64,000 nt of DNA. Origin: Thalassotalea sp. 42_200_T64. Lineage in GTDB: Bacteria; Pseudomonadota; Gammaproteobacteria; Enterobacterales; Alteromonadaceae. The position numbers were made by a program, and so were the translations under genes. The stretch spans positions 1 through 64,000 of the forward strand of contig MABC01000045.1 in the NCBI GenBank assembly GCA_002162925.1. The letters run 5' to 3'. The stretch's first letter is position 1. Each line of letters begins with the position of its first letter. Below, piece by piece: positions 1 through 7,711 of this stretch. Under the pieces are notes generated by a model. The model was not told the origin of the DNA. It ran no database searches and worked only from the letters and a program-made list of their open reading frames with translations.

Positions 1-243
1 ATAGACAATAACCGCTAAAATCAAACAGGCTTGGGCTGATCGCTTAGGCCTAGTTGTGCCTGAACTGCGGAAAAACTCGAATTTAGAAAGTCACGCCATG
101 CTGCCGTAAGCTCACGGTAAATAAATTAAATTTGATGGGGCATGGCAAAATGAACCGTTTGTTGTCCCAGTTTATTTACTGCATAGTGAAGGGGAATAGC
201 CTAGATAATACTGGGATATTGAGATTAGAAAAGCCTTAATGAT
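1..243. other. left edge, no recognised gene
   Basis: No complete gene is visible. An open frame lacking a start codon runs from position 5 to a TAA at 107-109 and ends in ...NLESHAMLP. It may be the tail of a decayed gene, but I cannot assign it to a family. Confidence 0.3.
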
Positions 244-408
244 TTAGGTACGTAACACCAGTTGCAAACATTGAGGCATCCACAGCCATAAGGTAAGCGC
301 CATTACGTAAGCAAAACTGGCATCATAGAATAGGGCAATTAAACTGCAAACATAAATAATCGCTCGATTACCATACAGTAAATAATAACGTTGCTTCACA
401 CTGTTCAT
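244..408 (-). CDS. small putative membrane protein (54 aa)
   Basis: A 54-residue frame begins at an ATG with a good Shine-Dalgarno (AAGGTGG, about 6 bases upstream). The first 17 residues are polar and basic, and the remainder is strongly hydrophobic, consistent with one or two membrane segments (residues about 18-50). No family is recognised. Support comes only from the ribosome-binding site, the hydrophobic pattern and ordinary-looking codon use. A perfect 15-bp inverted repeat lies about 70 bases upstream and could be part of its control region. It could equally be a chance frame in a gene-poor stretch. Confidence 0.35.
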   Translation of the reverse strand: MNSVKQRYYLLYGNRAIIYVCSLIALFYDASFAYVMALTLWLWMPQCLQLVLRT

Positions 409-475
409 ATGTACCACCTTGCTGTTTATCTTGTTGTTGCTCACAAAACAAAACCTATTACAAATTTAAACAGCA

Positions 476-521
476 TGAGTTATGCCACAAATGTCAATAA
501 TGATAATTGTGGCATAACTCA
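476..521. repeat. perfect 15-bp inverted repeat
   Basis: Arms TGAGTTATGCCACAA (476-490) and TTGTGGCATAACTCA (507-521) are exact reverse complements around a 16-base spacer. No T-run follows, so it is not a typical terminator. It may be a regulator site, a small mobile-element remnant or a cruciform. Confidence 0.7.
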
Positions 522-769
522 AGCAGCAGTTTCACTGCGAACACGATACACAACCCAAAGCACGCACTTCTTAATGATTTGAAATAGTGAGTTTTTCTTA
601 GGAGACTATGCTGGAGTATCAACAATAGATTCAGCAATTTTTATACTGAATTTTTTATTACGTGTGCATAAACCGTTGCTATCTTCTTAATATTTGCCAG
701 TAGATGTCGAATACTTAACGGAATTACTGCATTGATTTTAGACACCTTCAACTAGTAATCGAGTGATTT

Positions 770-777
770 TTGAACGC
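770..777 (+). promoter_or_regulatory. candidate activator-binding motif TTGAACGC
   Basis: TTGAACGC lies about 86 bases upstream of the -24 element at 863. The same motif occurs at the equivalent place upstream of the carboxylase operon and, in opposite orientation, upstream of the DUF1302 gene. It is proposed as an upstream activating sequence for the neighbouring AcoR-like protein; this is inference from co-occurrence only. Confidence 0.4.
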
Positions 778-861
778 TTTTAGAAACTGCTTAAAATCAC
801 ACTTGAGGAAATGCTCTTAAAATTCAGTAGTATGAAGGTTGTGAAAGTCACTTTTATATTA

Positions 862-877
862 TGGCATGATGCCTGCT
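862..877 (+). promoter_or_regulatory. sigma-54 (-24/-12) promoter ahead of mlaC-like gene
   Basis: TGGCATGATGCCTGCT fits the RpoN consensus TGGCAYR-N4-TTGCW with one mismatch (C for the first T of the -12 box). GG and GC are correctly spaced. The same element with the same deviation stands before the carboxylase operon at 25753-25768. A sigma-54-dependent activator gene lies 1.2 kb away. Confidence 0.7.
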
Positions 878-1010
878 CATTCATGGTAAGGGCATCATGA
901 TTGGGTTGATTGCGAAAATGCTCGTTTACCCCACAGGTGTTTCTTAAGGCATCACAATGATGAATGTAAATAGTCCGAGAATCAAAACAATTAACATAAG
1001 GGAATTCGAT

Positions 1011-1133
1011 ATGGGAATACTAGTAAATATCGACACTAGTGTTACGTTCACTGACATCTACGTTCTAAAGAATGATGAACTTTATAAAATAAAAAAACAA
1101 ACACAACAGGAGTTAACAAAATGCAACACATAG
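1011..1133 (+). pseudogene. N-terminal fragment of a HyuA-like carboxylase subunit
   Basis: This 40-codon frame matches the first about 40 codons of the 646-aa subunit encoded at 23678-25618: MGILVNID...TDIYVLK against MAMLVNID...TDICVLK. The glycines of the phosphate loop (NGGT in the intact copy) are replaced here by TSVT. The frame then stops at TAG 1131-1133, overlapping the first codons of the next gene. It cannot be a functional ATPase. It may still act as a translated leader, since the mlaC-like gene starts inside its end. Confidence 0.8.
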
Positions 1134-1732
1134 CAAAAGCCATAGTGGTATTTTTATTAGTGTATACTACATCAGCGTTTTCAGCTGAAATAGTACCAAC
1201 TTCACCTTATGTGGTTTTAAAAAGCATTGGCACTAAACTGTTTAGTCGCATCGCTGCAAATCAACAAGAAATCAAGAAGTTTCCAGCACTTATGCAGGTT
1301 ATTGTAGAAGAAGAATTGATGCCGTCAATTGACTATCGATATGCTTCTTATCGTATTTTAGGTAAACATTTACGTAATACCACTAAAGAACAAAGAGCTA
1401 AATTTGTTAGCTCTATGCGTAAATATTTAGCAAGAACTTATGCTGCTGCTCTTATGCAGTATAAAAATCAACAAGTAATTTTTGAACCTGAAAAGTCGGT
1501 TAAAGGTAAAAAAATGGTTGCGATTAAAACACAAATTATTGATTCAAACAGACCAACAATTGATGTAATTTTTAAGATGAGAAAAAATAAAAAGACTGGC
1601 GAATGGAAGGCTTTTGACATGACAGTAGAGGGCATTTCTTTGTTAAGTAGTAAAAAGGCCGAGTTGAGTAAAAAAATTGCTAAACAGGGTGTTGAACAAG
1701 TAGCGATGGAATTAGCGTCTATTGCTAAGTAA
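1121..1732 (+). CDS. MlaC/Ttg2D-family periplasmic lipid-binding protein
   Basis: The 203-aa product has a signal peptide (about residues 1-22, ending ...TSAFSA) followed by an MlaC fold (Tol_Tol_Ttg2 family). The characteristic segment is VEEELMPSIDYRYASYRILG (about 66-85), with the downstream region on glutamine/lysine-rich helices. Family members ferry phospholipid between the outer-membrane MlaA complex and the inner-membrane MlaFEDB transporter. Here no mlaF, E, D or B is nearby, so this is a stand-alone carrier. AGGAG at 1108-1112 sets the start. The gene overlaps a leftover carboxylase N-terminus and lies directly behind a duplicated sigma-54 promoter, so it is probably co-induced with the island. 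I infer that it carries a hydrophobic substrate or protects the envelope; the cargo is unknown. Confidence 0.85.
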   Translation: MQHIAKAIVVFLLVYTTSAFSAEIVPTSPYVVLKSIGTKLFSRIAANQQEIKKFPALMQVIVEEELMPSIDYRYASYRILGKHLRNTTKEQRAKFVSSMRKYLARTYAAALMQYKNQQVIFEPEKSVKGKKMVAIKTQIIDSNRPTIDVIFKMRKNKKTGEWKAFDMTVEGISLLSSKKAELSKKIAKQGVEQVAMELASIAK

Positions 1733-2035
1733 TTTCTATATTTAGGATATAACGTATTGTTGCTAATCAGTTGTTACGAGTTTTCACCTTATTATTTGCT
1801 AACAACTGACTTATTTGATTACATTGAAGTGCCCTAAAATCAAAAATGACTGCATAGCCACCTTGCTCATGTGCCATCCGATAAATATGAAAACTAGCTT
1901 TTATCTAGAAGCTAGAGGTCTCAAAATCGGGGAAGATCACTCTACCTCGGTATATCATGCAAGGATGAACGCAATTGCCCAGGCGCATAAGTTTTACCAA
2001 GGCTCTATGGAATTCAATGTGTGTTTCGTACCGGC
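1733..2035. other. intergenic, no recognised gene
   Basis: A 74-codon plus-strand frame (1815-2039) runs into the tail of the convergent regulator gene. It lacks a ribosome-binding site and resembles nothing I know. No clear terminator hairpin is visible. Confidence 0.4.
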
Positions 2036-4033
2036 TTAGCGAGATTTTTCAAGTCTGTACTTTTTCATTCGTTGATAAAGAGTCCCTTTTGCCATACCTA
2101 ATGTCTTTGCTGCCTGAGTAATATTTCCGCCAGATTGTTTAATGGTGGTTTCGATGACTTCTAATTCGGCTTGATCCAAACTAGAGAATTGCTGAGTGGC
2201 TTGTTCATCTAGATTAGTGATTATTTCCGGGGAGTCTTTATCTAATTGATATCCCTCTGGCAAATCCTCTAGTGTGAGTGTTTCGTTCTGAGACATATAG
2301 CACATGCACTCAACAACATTGACTAACTCTCGAATGTTCCCAGGCCATTTTTGGTTTTTTAATCTATTAAGCAAAGCTGAGGATAAGTATTTTGGTATCA
2401 CCTGTTCTTTTAACCGATCTAATACTAATTGTGCAATACCTTCAATATCTTCTCTGCGTTCGGAGAGGGGATCAAGACTAATTGTTATTGTCGATAAGCG
2501 AAAATATAAGTCTTTTCTGAAGCGTCCTTCAGCGACCAAGTCTTTTAGATTACAGTTGGTTGCAGCTATTAGTCTAAAATCTACAGGAATGGGTTTGATA
2601 TCACCGATGCGATAAATTTTGCGTTCTTGAAGTACTCGCAAGAAAACAGGCTGCATTTCAAGAGGCATTTCGCCAATTTCATCGAGGAATAAAGTTCCGC
2701 CATTCGCACTTTCAAGTTTACCTGCCATACCTCCCTTGTTGGCGCCGGTGAAAGCACCTCCCACATGACCAAATAATTCGCTATTTAATAAATCTTTGGT
2801 AAATGCTCCACAATTTAGATCAATAAAGGGACCTTTATGATAATTACTGGTGTCGTGAATGGCTTGTGCAAATACTTCTTTACCGACTCCGGTATCGCCC
2901 AGAATCAGAACAGGGAGCGGAGTTACTGCAGCTTTGATAGCTTTTTCAGAACTAGCTTTAAAAGATGGGCTTATGCCGTAAGCATTTTTAAATGGGTTGA
3001 GTTTATCGGTGGTTTTATATTGGGAGCTATTTGGTGTTGGTATGATTGTGCTTTTGCTTTTGCCTGAAGGGATGTGCAGCTCAAATCCAACCACATCTCC
3101 TTCGTGTTTGATTGGTTTCAACCAATCACCAGAAACCCATTGACCATCATCGTGAGGGTAGATGATTTTTTCACCGCCAAATCGTTCGAATGATAAACGG
3201 CGTTTTTGGATAGGATCGTAATTATTTCCTAGTGAAGATAGGATTGATGACGTATTTTGGGAGAATTTAAGAAGCCTACCATATCGATCAAATAATAGTT
3301 TACCAACGTTGCTCTCATTGGCTAAGTTGCTACTTTTCTCGATTAAACGCCATTGTTCAGCTAGTGTTTGGGCTAGAGCTGTTTGAATCTGATTGGCCCA
3401 TGAAACAACTAAAGGGACATGAAATTGATCGAAAGTATTAGTGAGGCCGGATACGTCAATAACACCAAGCATTTGATTGTCGTAGGGATCAGTAATAACA
3501 CTCGCTGTGCAAGTCCAAGGTTTTAAACCTTGGCAATAATGTTCTTCACCGTGAACTTGAGTGGGTTTATTTGTGGCTATTGCAGTACCCACTGCATTTG
3601 AGCCGGATACAGTTTCGCTCCATCCTGAGCCTTGAATTAATCCAATGCCATTAGCTTGTTCAACAGTGTCTGGGTCACCTACAATTTCTAGGTTTACGCC
3701 TTGATAATCAGTAACAAAAAGGATGGTATCAAGGTCGTGAAGAAAAGTTTGGGCTTGTTGAATGACTGGGCGTGCACAAGCCAAAAGTTCTTTGTTATTA
3801 CTAAATAAAGTATTCAGTTGTCCTTTTGAAGCTAAAGTGGGCGCAGTTTTTTGTTCTGGATTAACCCCATCGGTTAGACAGCGTGACCATGAACTAGCTA
3901 TTTGTTCTCGTATTTTGAGGTCTTCAGCATCACCATCGGAGCACAAAAATTTATCCCATGCTTTATCAACTTCCTTTTGCGAATAGAATCCTGCTTTTTG
4001 GTTGGTTAGTTTGGACCGTTGATGACTGCTCAT
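2036..4033 (-). CDS. sigma-54-dependent activator, AcoR/AcxR type
   Basis: The 665-aa protein has three parts. An N-terminal sensor region (about 60-250, GAF-like, with the AcoR-type segment around GSGWSETVSGSNAVGTA) is followed by an AAA+ sigma-54 interaction domain. That domain has Walker A GDTGVGKE (about 378), GAFTGA (about 424) and Walker B-like GGTLFLDEIGEMP. A Fis-type helix-turn-helix ends the protein (GGNITQAAKTLGMAKGTLYQ, last about 45 residues). AcoR and AcxR activate acetoin and acetone catabolic operons through RpoN. The gene sits between the mlaC-like gene and the DUF1302 gene, and three -24/-12 promoters occur at the island's key genes, so it is the likely inducer-sensing switch. 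The effector is presumably the ketone or its alcohol, which is inference. Confidence 0.93.
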   Translation of the reverse strand: MSSHQRSKLTNQKAGFYSQKEVDKAWDKFLCSDGDAEDLKIREQIASSWSRCLTDGVNPEQKTAPTLASKGQLNTLFSNNKELLACARPVIQQAQTFLHDLDTILFVTDYQGVNLEIVGDPDTVEQANGIGLIQGSGWSETVSGSNAVGTAIATNKPTQVHGEEHYCQGLKPWTCTASVITDPYDNQMLGVIDVSGLTNTFDQFHVPLVVSWANQIQTALAQTLAEQWRLIEKSSNLANESNVGKLLFDRYGRLLKFSQNTSSILSSLGNNYDPIQKRRLSFERFGGEKIIYPHDDGQWVSGDWLKPIKHEGDVVGFELHIPSGKSKSTIIPTPNSSQYKTTDKLNPFKNAYGISPSFKASSEKAIKAAVTPLPVLILGDTGVGKEVFAQAIHDTSNYHKGPFIDLNCGAFTKDLLNSELFGHVGGAFTGANKGGMAGKLESANGGTLFLDEIGEMPLEMQPVFLRVLQERKIYRIGDIKPIPVDFRLIAATNCNLKDLVAEGRFRKDLYFRLSTITISLDPLSERREDIEGIAQLVLDRLKEQVIPKYLSSALLNRLKNQKWPGNIRELVNVVECMCYMSQNETLTLEDLPEGYQLDKDSPEIITNLDEQATQQFSSLDQAELEVIETTIKQSGGNITQAAKTLGMAKGTLYQRMKKYRLEKSR

Positions 4034-4383
4034 CTATTCCGCCTTATATTTCAAAACAACTGATACAAAACAAAGCTGGAAAGTAGCTTTTGCATTGAGT
4101 GATTTTTACTTATGACCTATAACTAAAAGTAACTATAATTATGCTGGTTTGTAATGAAAGTAGTATTAATTTCAAGCAAAAAAAAACACAAACACGACAA
4201 ACTCAGCCTTATTATTTCTAACATAACTTGGTAACTTGCTCAAGCTTAAATCCCTTCCTTTTTAATTAGGGCACTTATATTCATTGTAATAATCTTTACA
4301 TTTCAAACCGTGGGATAAATTATTCATATAAATAATACTTCTAAACTCTTCTGTATTTCTTTCCTGCTGGACGGTTTTCACTC

Positions 4384-4410
4384 GTTCAAAGTTTGCTCTC
4401 TAGCGTTCAA
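4384..4410 (-). promoter_or_regulatory. candidate paired activator sites upstream of DUF1302 gene
   Basis: Two GTTCAA-containing motifs (CGTTCAAA near 4383-4390 and GCGTTCAA at 4403-4410) are separated by about two helical turns and lie 110-135 bases upstream of the -24/-12 element. GCGTTCAA is the complement of the TTGAACGC motif seen before the other two sigma-54 promoters. Confidence 0.4.
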
Positions 4411-4517
4411 TTATAGAACTCAATATATAGTGTTATTTTAAGTGTGTCTTTTGTTTTTATAAATTTAATCAATAAAAAACAATTGGTTATATCGTTGTTT
4501 TTAGGAATTTAAGTGTG

Positions 4518-4533
4518 TGGCATATATGTTGCT
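4518..4533 (+). promoter_or_regulatory. sigma-54 (-24/-12) promoter of the envelope module
   Basis: TGGCATATATGTTGCT matches the RpoN consensus fully at both the -24 TGGCA and -12 TTGCT boxes with correct spacing. It lies 93 bases before the DUF1302 start and probably drives the DUF1302, DUF1329, propeller and RND genes. Confidence 0.8.
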
Positions 4534-4625
4534 GAATAGAATGTTGCCATGTTATTGAAAAAAAAAGATTCGGAGTATGGCATAAGCTCATGTTTGCAAA
4601 TAAAACAATTAAAGAGAGTGTAAAG

Positions 4626-6236
4626 ATGAAAACATATGAAACGAGAATATTGAAGACAGCGGGCGCTATTATGCTTGCGGGGGGAGTCACAATCACTAAT
4701 ACAGCATTAGCTGACATTGGTGATTTTGATGCTAATTTAAGTGGTTATGTCCGTACTACTGCGGGCATTAGCTTAGAAAATCATTCTGAAACTAGTGCTA
4801 ATGAAACTGGTAAATTAACCATGGCCAGAGCTACAGTATATCTTGATTTGGATGTAACTACTGGACCATTAATTTGGAAGGCGGTAGGTAAATTTGATCA
4901 AGAATACCAGACAGACTACCTAGATGATTTGGAAGATTTGATCGAATTGCAATCTCCAGGAGGTAATTCATCTAACGGTAATTTTATGGATGCTTACAAT
5001 ACTGATGAATTTGGTGAATTTCTGCGAGAGTTCTACGTTGAATTTGCAATAACAGATAAGTTGGATTTGCGTTTTGGTAAACAGCAACTGGTTTGGGGAG
5101 AAAGTGATTTCTTCCAAGCTATGGACGTGGTAAGTGGCTATGATTTACGTTGGAGATTATTTTTTGAAAATAATGAAGAGTGGCGAAAACCTCTCATTAT
5201 AGCCAATTTCAACCTTGATCTTTATGAAGAAATGGGGGGTAATTTAAATTTTTTCATACGTCCAGGCTGGGATCGTGAAGAAGATATGGGTAGCAATTTT
5301 AACATTGAAGGTGGACGTTGGATTCCACACCCCTACCGTGGAGTTGATTTTACCGCTTTTACTAAAGCTTACCAAACTGAGCATAAAGATGGTGATTGGG
5401 ATGATCCTACCTATGGTATCCGTTGGGATGGTACAGCTGATTCTATCGGTTATTCATTTGCCTATATAAAAACATTTAGTGCCGCTCCTATCATGAACCC
5501 AACTACTTCAGGCGTTGTTACTGGTGCATTTGGCGTTACTTCTGCTGAATTTTATGGAGAAGAACCAGAAAACCAAGTTCTTGGTGACTGGATTTACCCT
5601 GAAATTGATGTCTTTGGCTTTACTGTTAACGGTTATTCTTCGACGCTTAATTCAACTTTCAGTGCCGAGATAGCTTATACACCAGATAGACCATATAACT
5701 TTGGTGAGTTGGACTCTTCTTTGCCTGGTTGGGGTGGTGTTATAGAAAAAGATACCATAGTAACGATGTTTCGTATTGACAAAGAATTAAGACTAATGGA
5801 TTGGTTGGGAACTAATAGACCTTCGTTGTCTAGTATTCAGTTGTTTGATACTTACATTATTGATTATGACAAGAAGGATGAAATAGTCGAATTTGCTTCT
5901 TTTGGTGCACCTAAGAGAGAACATACAACCTATCTGACTTTGTTTTCTTTGCTAGAGTTCAATCGAGATACCATTAAACCATCTTTTGTGGTTGGTTTTG
6001 ATCTTAGTAATGGCGGTGGTTTTGCTATTCCTGCAGTTGAGTTCGTCATGGGTGATGACTGGCGCCTTAAAATTGAAGCAGATATTTTTTGGGGTGGTGA
6101 TGAGAAGCAGCCTACGGATACTAATCCAGACGGTTCACATGTGAATCCTTTAGGCGTTACTGAAAATAGCGCGGCATTTTTTGATTGGTTCAGTGAAGAT
6201 GATCAGTTGGTTATCAAGCTTACAAGACAGTTTTAA
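4626..6236 (+). CDS. DUF1302 outer-membrane beta-barrel protein
   Basis: The ATG at 4626 is preferred over an in-frame ATG at 4590 because a purine-rich site (AGAGAG) precedes it and a clean signal peptide follows (residues about 1-29, ending TNTALA). The 536-aa mature-type protein is rich in alternating aromatic/polar strands and ends in phenylalanine (KLTRQF), as outer-membrane barrels do. DUF1302 proteins are predicted outer-membrane channels. They are commonly encoded beside DUF1329, Ycf48-like and MmpL/RND genes in clusters for hydrophobic substrates, which is exactly the arrangement here. It starts an operon behind a consensus sigma-54 promoter. I infer a role in passage of a hydrophobic ketone or metabolite; the direction is unknown. 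Confidence 0.87.
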   Translation: MKTYETRILKTAGAIMLAGGVTITNTALADIGDFDANLSGYVRTTAGISLENHSETSANETGKLTMARATVYLDLDVTTGPLIWKAVGKFDQEYQTDYLDDLEDLIELQSPGGNSSNGNFMDAYNTDEFGEFLREFYVEFAITDKLDLRFGKQQLVWGESDFFQAMDVVSGYDLRWRLFFENNEEWRKPLIIANFNLDLYEEMGGNLNFFIRPGWDREEDMGSNFNIEGGRWIPHPYRGVDFTAFTKAYQTEHKDGDWDDPTYGIRWDGTADSIGYSFAYIKTFSAAPIMNPTTSGVVTGAFGVTSAEFYGEEPENQVLGDWIYPEIDVFGFTVNGYSSTLNSTFSAEIAYTPDRPYNFGELDSSLPGWGGVIEKDTIVTMFRIDKELRLMDWLGTNRPSLSSIQLFDTYIIDYDKKDEIVEFASFGAPKREHTTYLTLFSLLEFNRDTIKPSFVVGFDLSNGGGFAIPAVEFVMGDDWRLKIEADIFWGGDEKQPTDTNPDGSHVNPLGVTENSAAFFDWFSEDDQLVIKLTRQF

Positions 6237-6251
6237 TTTGAGGTAATAATT

Positions 6252-7532
6252 ATGTATAAGAAATTATTAATGAGGTCGTTAGTATCCTTCGGTTTACTAA
6301 GTTCTTTGATGACATTTACTATGGCGGCTGAAGAAATGGCTGCTGGTACGGTAATTAGTAAAAGTAACTTTGATGAGGTCAAAAACAAGTTATTTGAAGG
6401 GAAACGTGTAGGAGATATGATTCCCGAACGTGTGGAATGGATGATTCGCGAACGCGAATTAACCATGAAGATTCGCCATTCTGAGAAAATAGAAATGGAC
6501 GAAAAATATATGAAAGCAACACAGGATGGTAAAGGGAAGGTAAAATTTGATCCTGCAACACGTCAAGCTTCTGGTTGGACTGCGGGTATGTTTTTCGATC
6601 CTCAGGATATCGATATAAATGACCCTTATGCAGGTGACAAAATCATCTGGAATCTACGTGGACCTACTTATGGCTCCACTATGGACTTGGCGAATATTTC
6701 ATTTGTATTTATTGACGGTGAAGACGGTGTAGAGCGTATACAACGTTGGGCGTCAATGCGTTATTACATGGAAGGCCGTCTTGACGGAGGTCCTGTACAA
6801 GAGGGTGATGGTAACATTATGCAAAAAACCATTTTGGTTGCTACCAGTCCGCAAGACATCAAAGGTTTGGGTACCTTTTCTATCCGTTATAATGATGCTA
6901 GTGCGCAGAAATCAGATGATACCTGGGCTTATTTGAAATCTGTACGACGAGTTCGTCGTTTAACTGGTAGTGCCTGGATGGATCCTATCGGTGGTACAGT
7001 ACAGCTTTATGATGACTGGGATATTTGGGATGCAGTACCAACAAAATACAAGTCAACTAAATTGCTAGAAACACGTTGGATATTCGCCATCGCGCATAGC
7101 CCTGAAGTGAGTGTTGATCTGAGTAAGAAAGGAACGCCTGAGGAGTTCCCAAGTGTAGGACTTGAAGATGCACCATATTATTACCCAGGTAAACAAATCG
7201 AATGGGAACCAAGAGAAGTATTCGTTGTAGAAGGAACTCCACCAGAAGGTCACCCTTATAGTAAGAAAATAGTCTATATGGAAAAAGACTTTCCACGACC
7301 TTATTTGGGAGAAGCCTATGATCAAAATGGTAAGTTTTGGAAATTCATGATTTTTCAAAATCGTCCAGATATAGGTGATGATGGCTATAAGGCAGTCATG
7401 CCAGTAGTAGGTCATGTTATTGATTACAAAGCTAATTTCTCAACAACATGGTCAGCTAATATGAATGCTAATCCTGAGGGAGTGGAAGCCAATGACGTAA
7501 CACTTAAACAGTTAATTAAGTTGGCTCGTTAA
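6252..7532 (+). CDS. DUF1329 periplasmic (LolA-like) protein
   Basis: The 426-aa protein has a signal peptide (about residues 1-26, MYKKLLMRS...TMAA) and the DUF1329 domain over most of its length. Features include WNLRGPTYG near residue 135, the WAYLKSVRRVRRL strand and the late YSKKIVYMEKDF and VGHVIDY segments. The family is related in fold to LolA/LolB lipid-handling proteins and pairs with DUF1302 proteins. It follows the DUF1302 gene by 15 bases and is surely co-transcribed. I infer that it shuttles hydrophobic molecules through the periplasm between the barrel and the RND protein downstream. Confidence 0.87.
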   Translation: MYKKLLMRSLVSFGLLSSLMTFTMAAEEMAAGTVISKSNFDEVKNKLFEGKRVGDMIPERVEWMIRERELTMKIRHSEKIEMDEKYMKATQDGKGKVKFDPATRQASGWTAGMFFDPQDIDINDPYAGDKIIWNLRGPTYGSTMDLANISFVFIDGEDGVERIQRWASMRYYMEGRLDGGPVQEGDGNIMQKTILVATSPQDIKGLGTFSIRYNDASAQKSDDTWAYLKSVRRVRRLTGSAWMDPIGGTVQLYDDWDIWDAVPTKYKSTKLLETRWIFAIAHSPEVSVDLSKKGTPEEFPSVGLEDAPYYYPGKQIEWEPREVFVVEGTPPEGHPYSKKIVYMEKDFPRPYLGEAYDQNGKFWKFMIFQNRPDIGDDGYKAVMPVVGHVIDYKANFSTTWSANMNANPEGVEANDVTLKQLIKLAR

Positions 7533-7600
7533 AAATCAAGCTCCATTTTTGCCAGTTTAATAGCTTCTATGGAGCTGCTTTATGCTTAAGGCAGTTAGAT

Positions 7601-7666
7601 ATGATTGAAACATTTCTAGCTGTATTTTTTATAACTTATTTGATATTGACGGAAATTTTTCAATAG
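7601..7666 (+). CDS. possible 21-residue membrane micropeptide
   Basis: An ATG preceded by AAGGCAG opens a 21-codon frame that is almost wholly hydrophobic (MIETFLAVFF... ending EIFQ), long enough for a single membrane helix. It lies in the otherwise empty 180-base gap between the DUF1329 and propeller genes. Many RND pumps have tiny membrane partners, but nothing here proves translation. Confidence 0.25.
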   Translation: MIETFLAVFFITYLILTEIFQ

Positions 7667-7711
7667 AAATAATTTCTGTGTTAAAAACTCATAAATAATT
7701 TGGTGGTGGAA

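Larger units (their letters stand above)
690..1118 (+). repeat. diverged inverted copy of the carboxylase-operon control region
   Basis: This stretch aligns by eye with the reverse complement of about 25510-25940, the upstream region and first codons of the carboxylase operon. Shared landmarks in the same order are TTTTGAACGCTTTTA, CTCTTAAAATTCA, a -24/-12 element, CTCATTCATGGTAAGGGCAT, TTGGGTTGATTGCGA, TTAAGGCATCACAATGATGA and the start of the first subunit. Spacing is nearly unchanged. The outer boundary is approximate. The two copies lie in inverted orientation about 25 kb apart and bracket the catabolic island. Confidence 0.85.

Noticed and set aside
509-525. A TGGCATA...GCA string resembling a -24/-12 promoter
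   Set aside because: The -12 box reads AAGCA, not TTGCW, and the string is mostly one arm of the inverted repeat; no gene follows at a fitting distance.
391-582. 63-codon plus-strand frame over the 15-bp inverted repeat
   Set aside because: Opposite to the better-supported small membrane ORF and translated through the palindrome; no start signal.
1815-2039. 74-codon plus-strand frame between the mlaC-like gene and the activator gene
   Set aside because: No ribosome-binding site, no recognisable family, and it runs into the convergent gene; kept only as a note for the intergenic stretch.
2304-3986. Plus-strand frames of 74-103 codons opposite the sigma-54 activator gene
   Set aside because: They are antisense shadows of a gene with clear AAA+ and HTH motifs; no ribosome-binding sites or family resemblance.
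7057-7415. Overlapping minus-strand frames inside the DUF1329 gene
   Set aside because: Antisense to an unambiguous gene; composition is that of a reversed coding strand.
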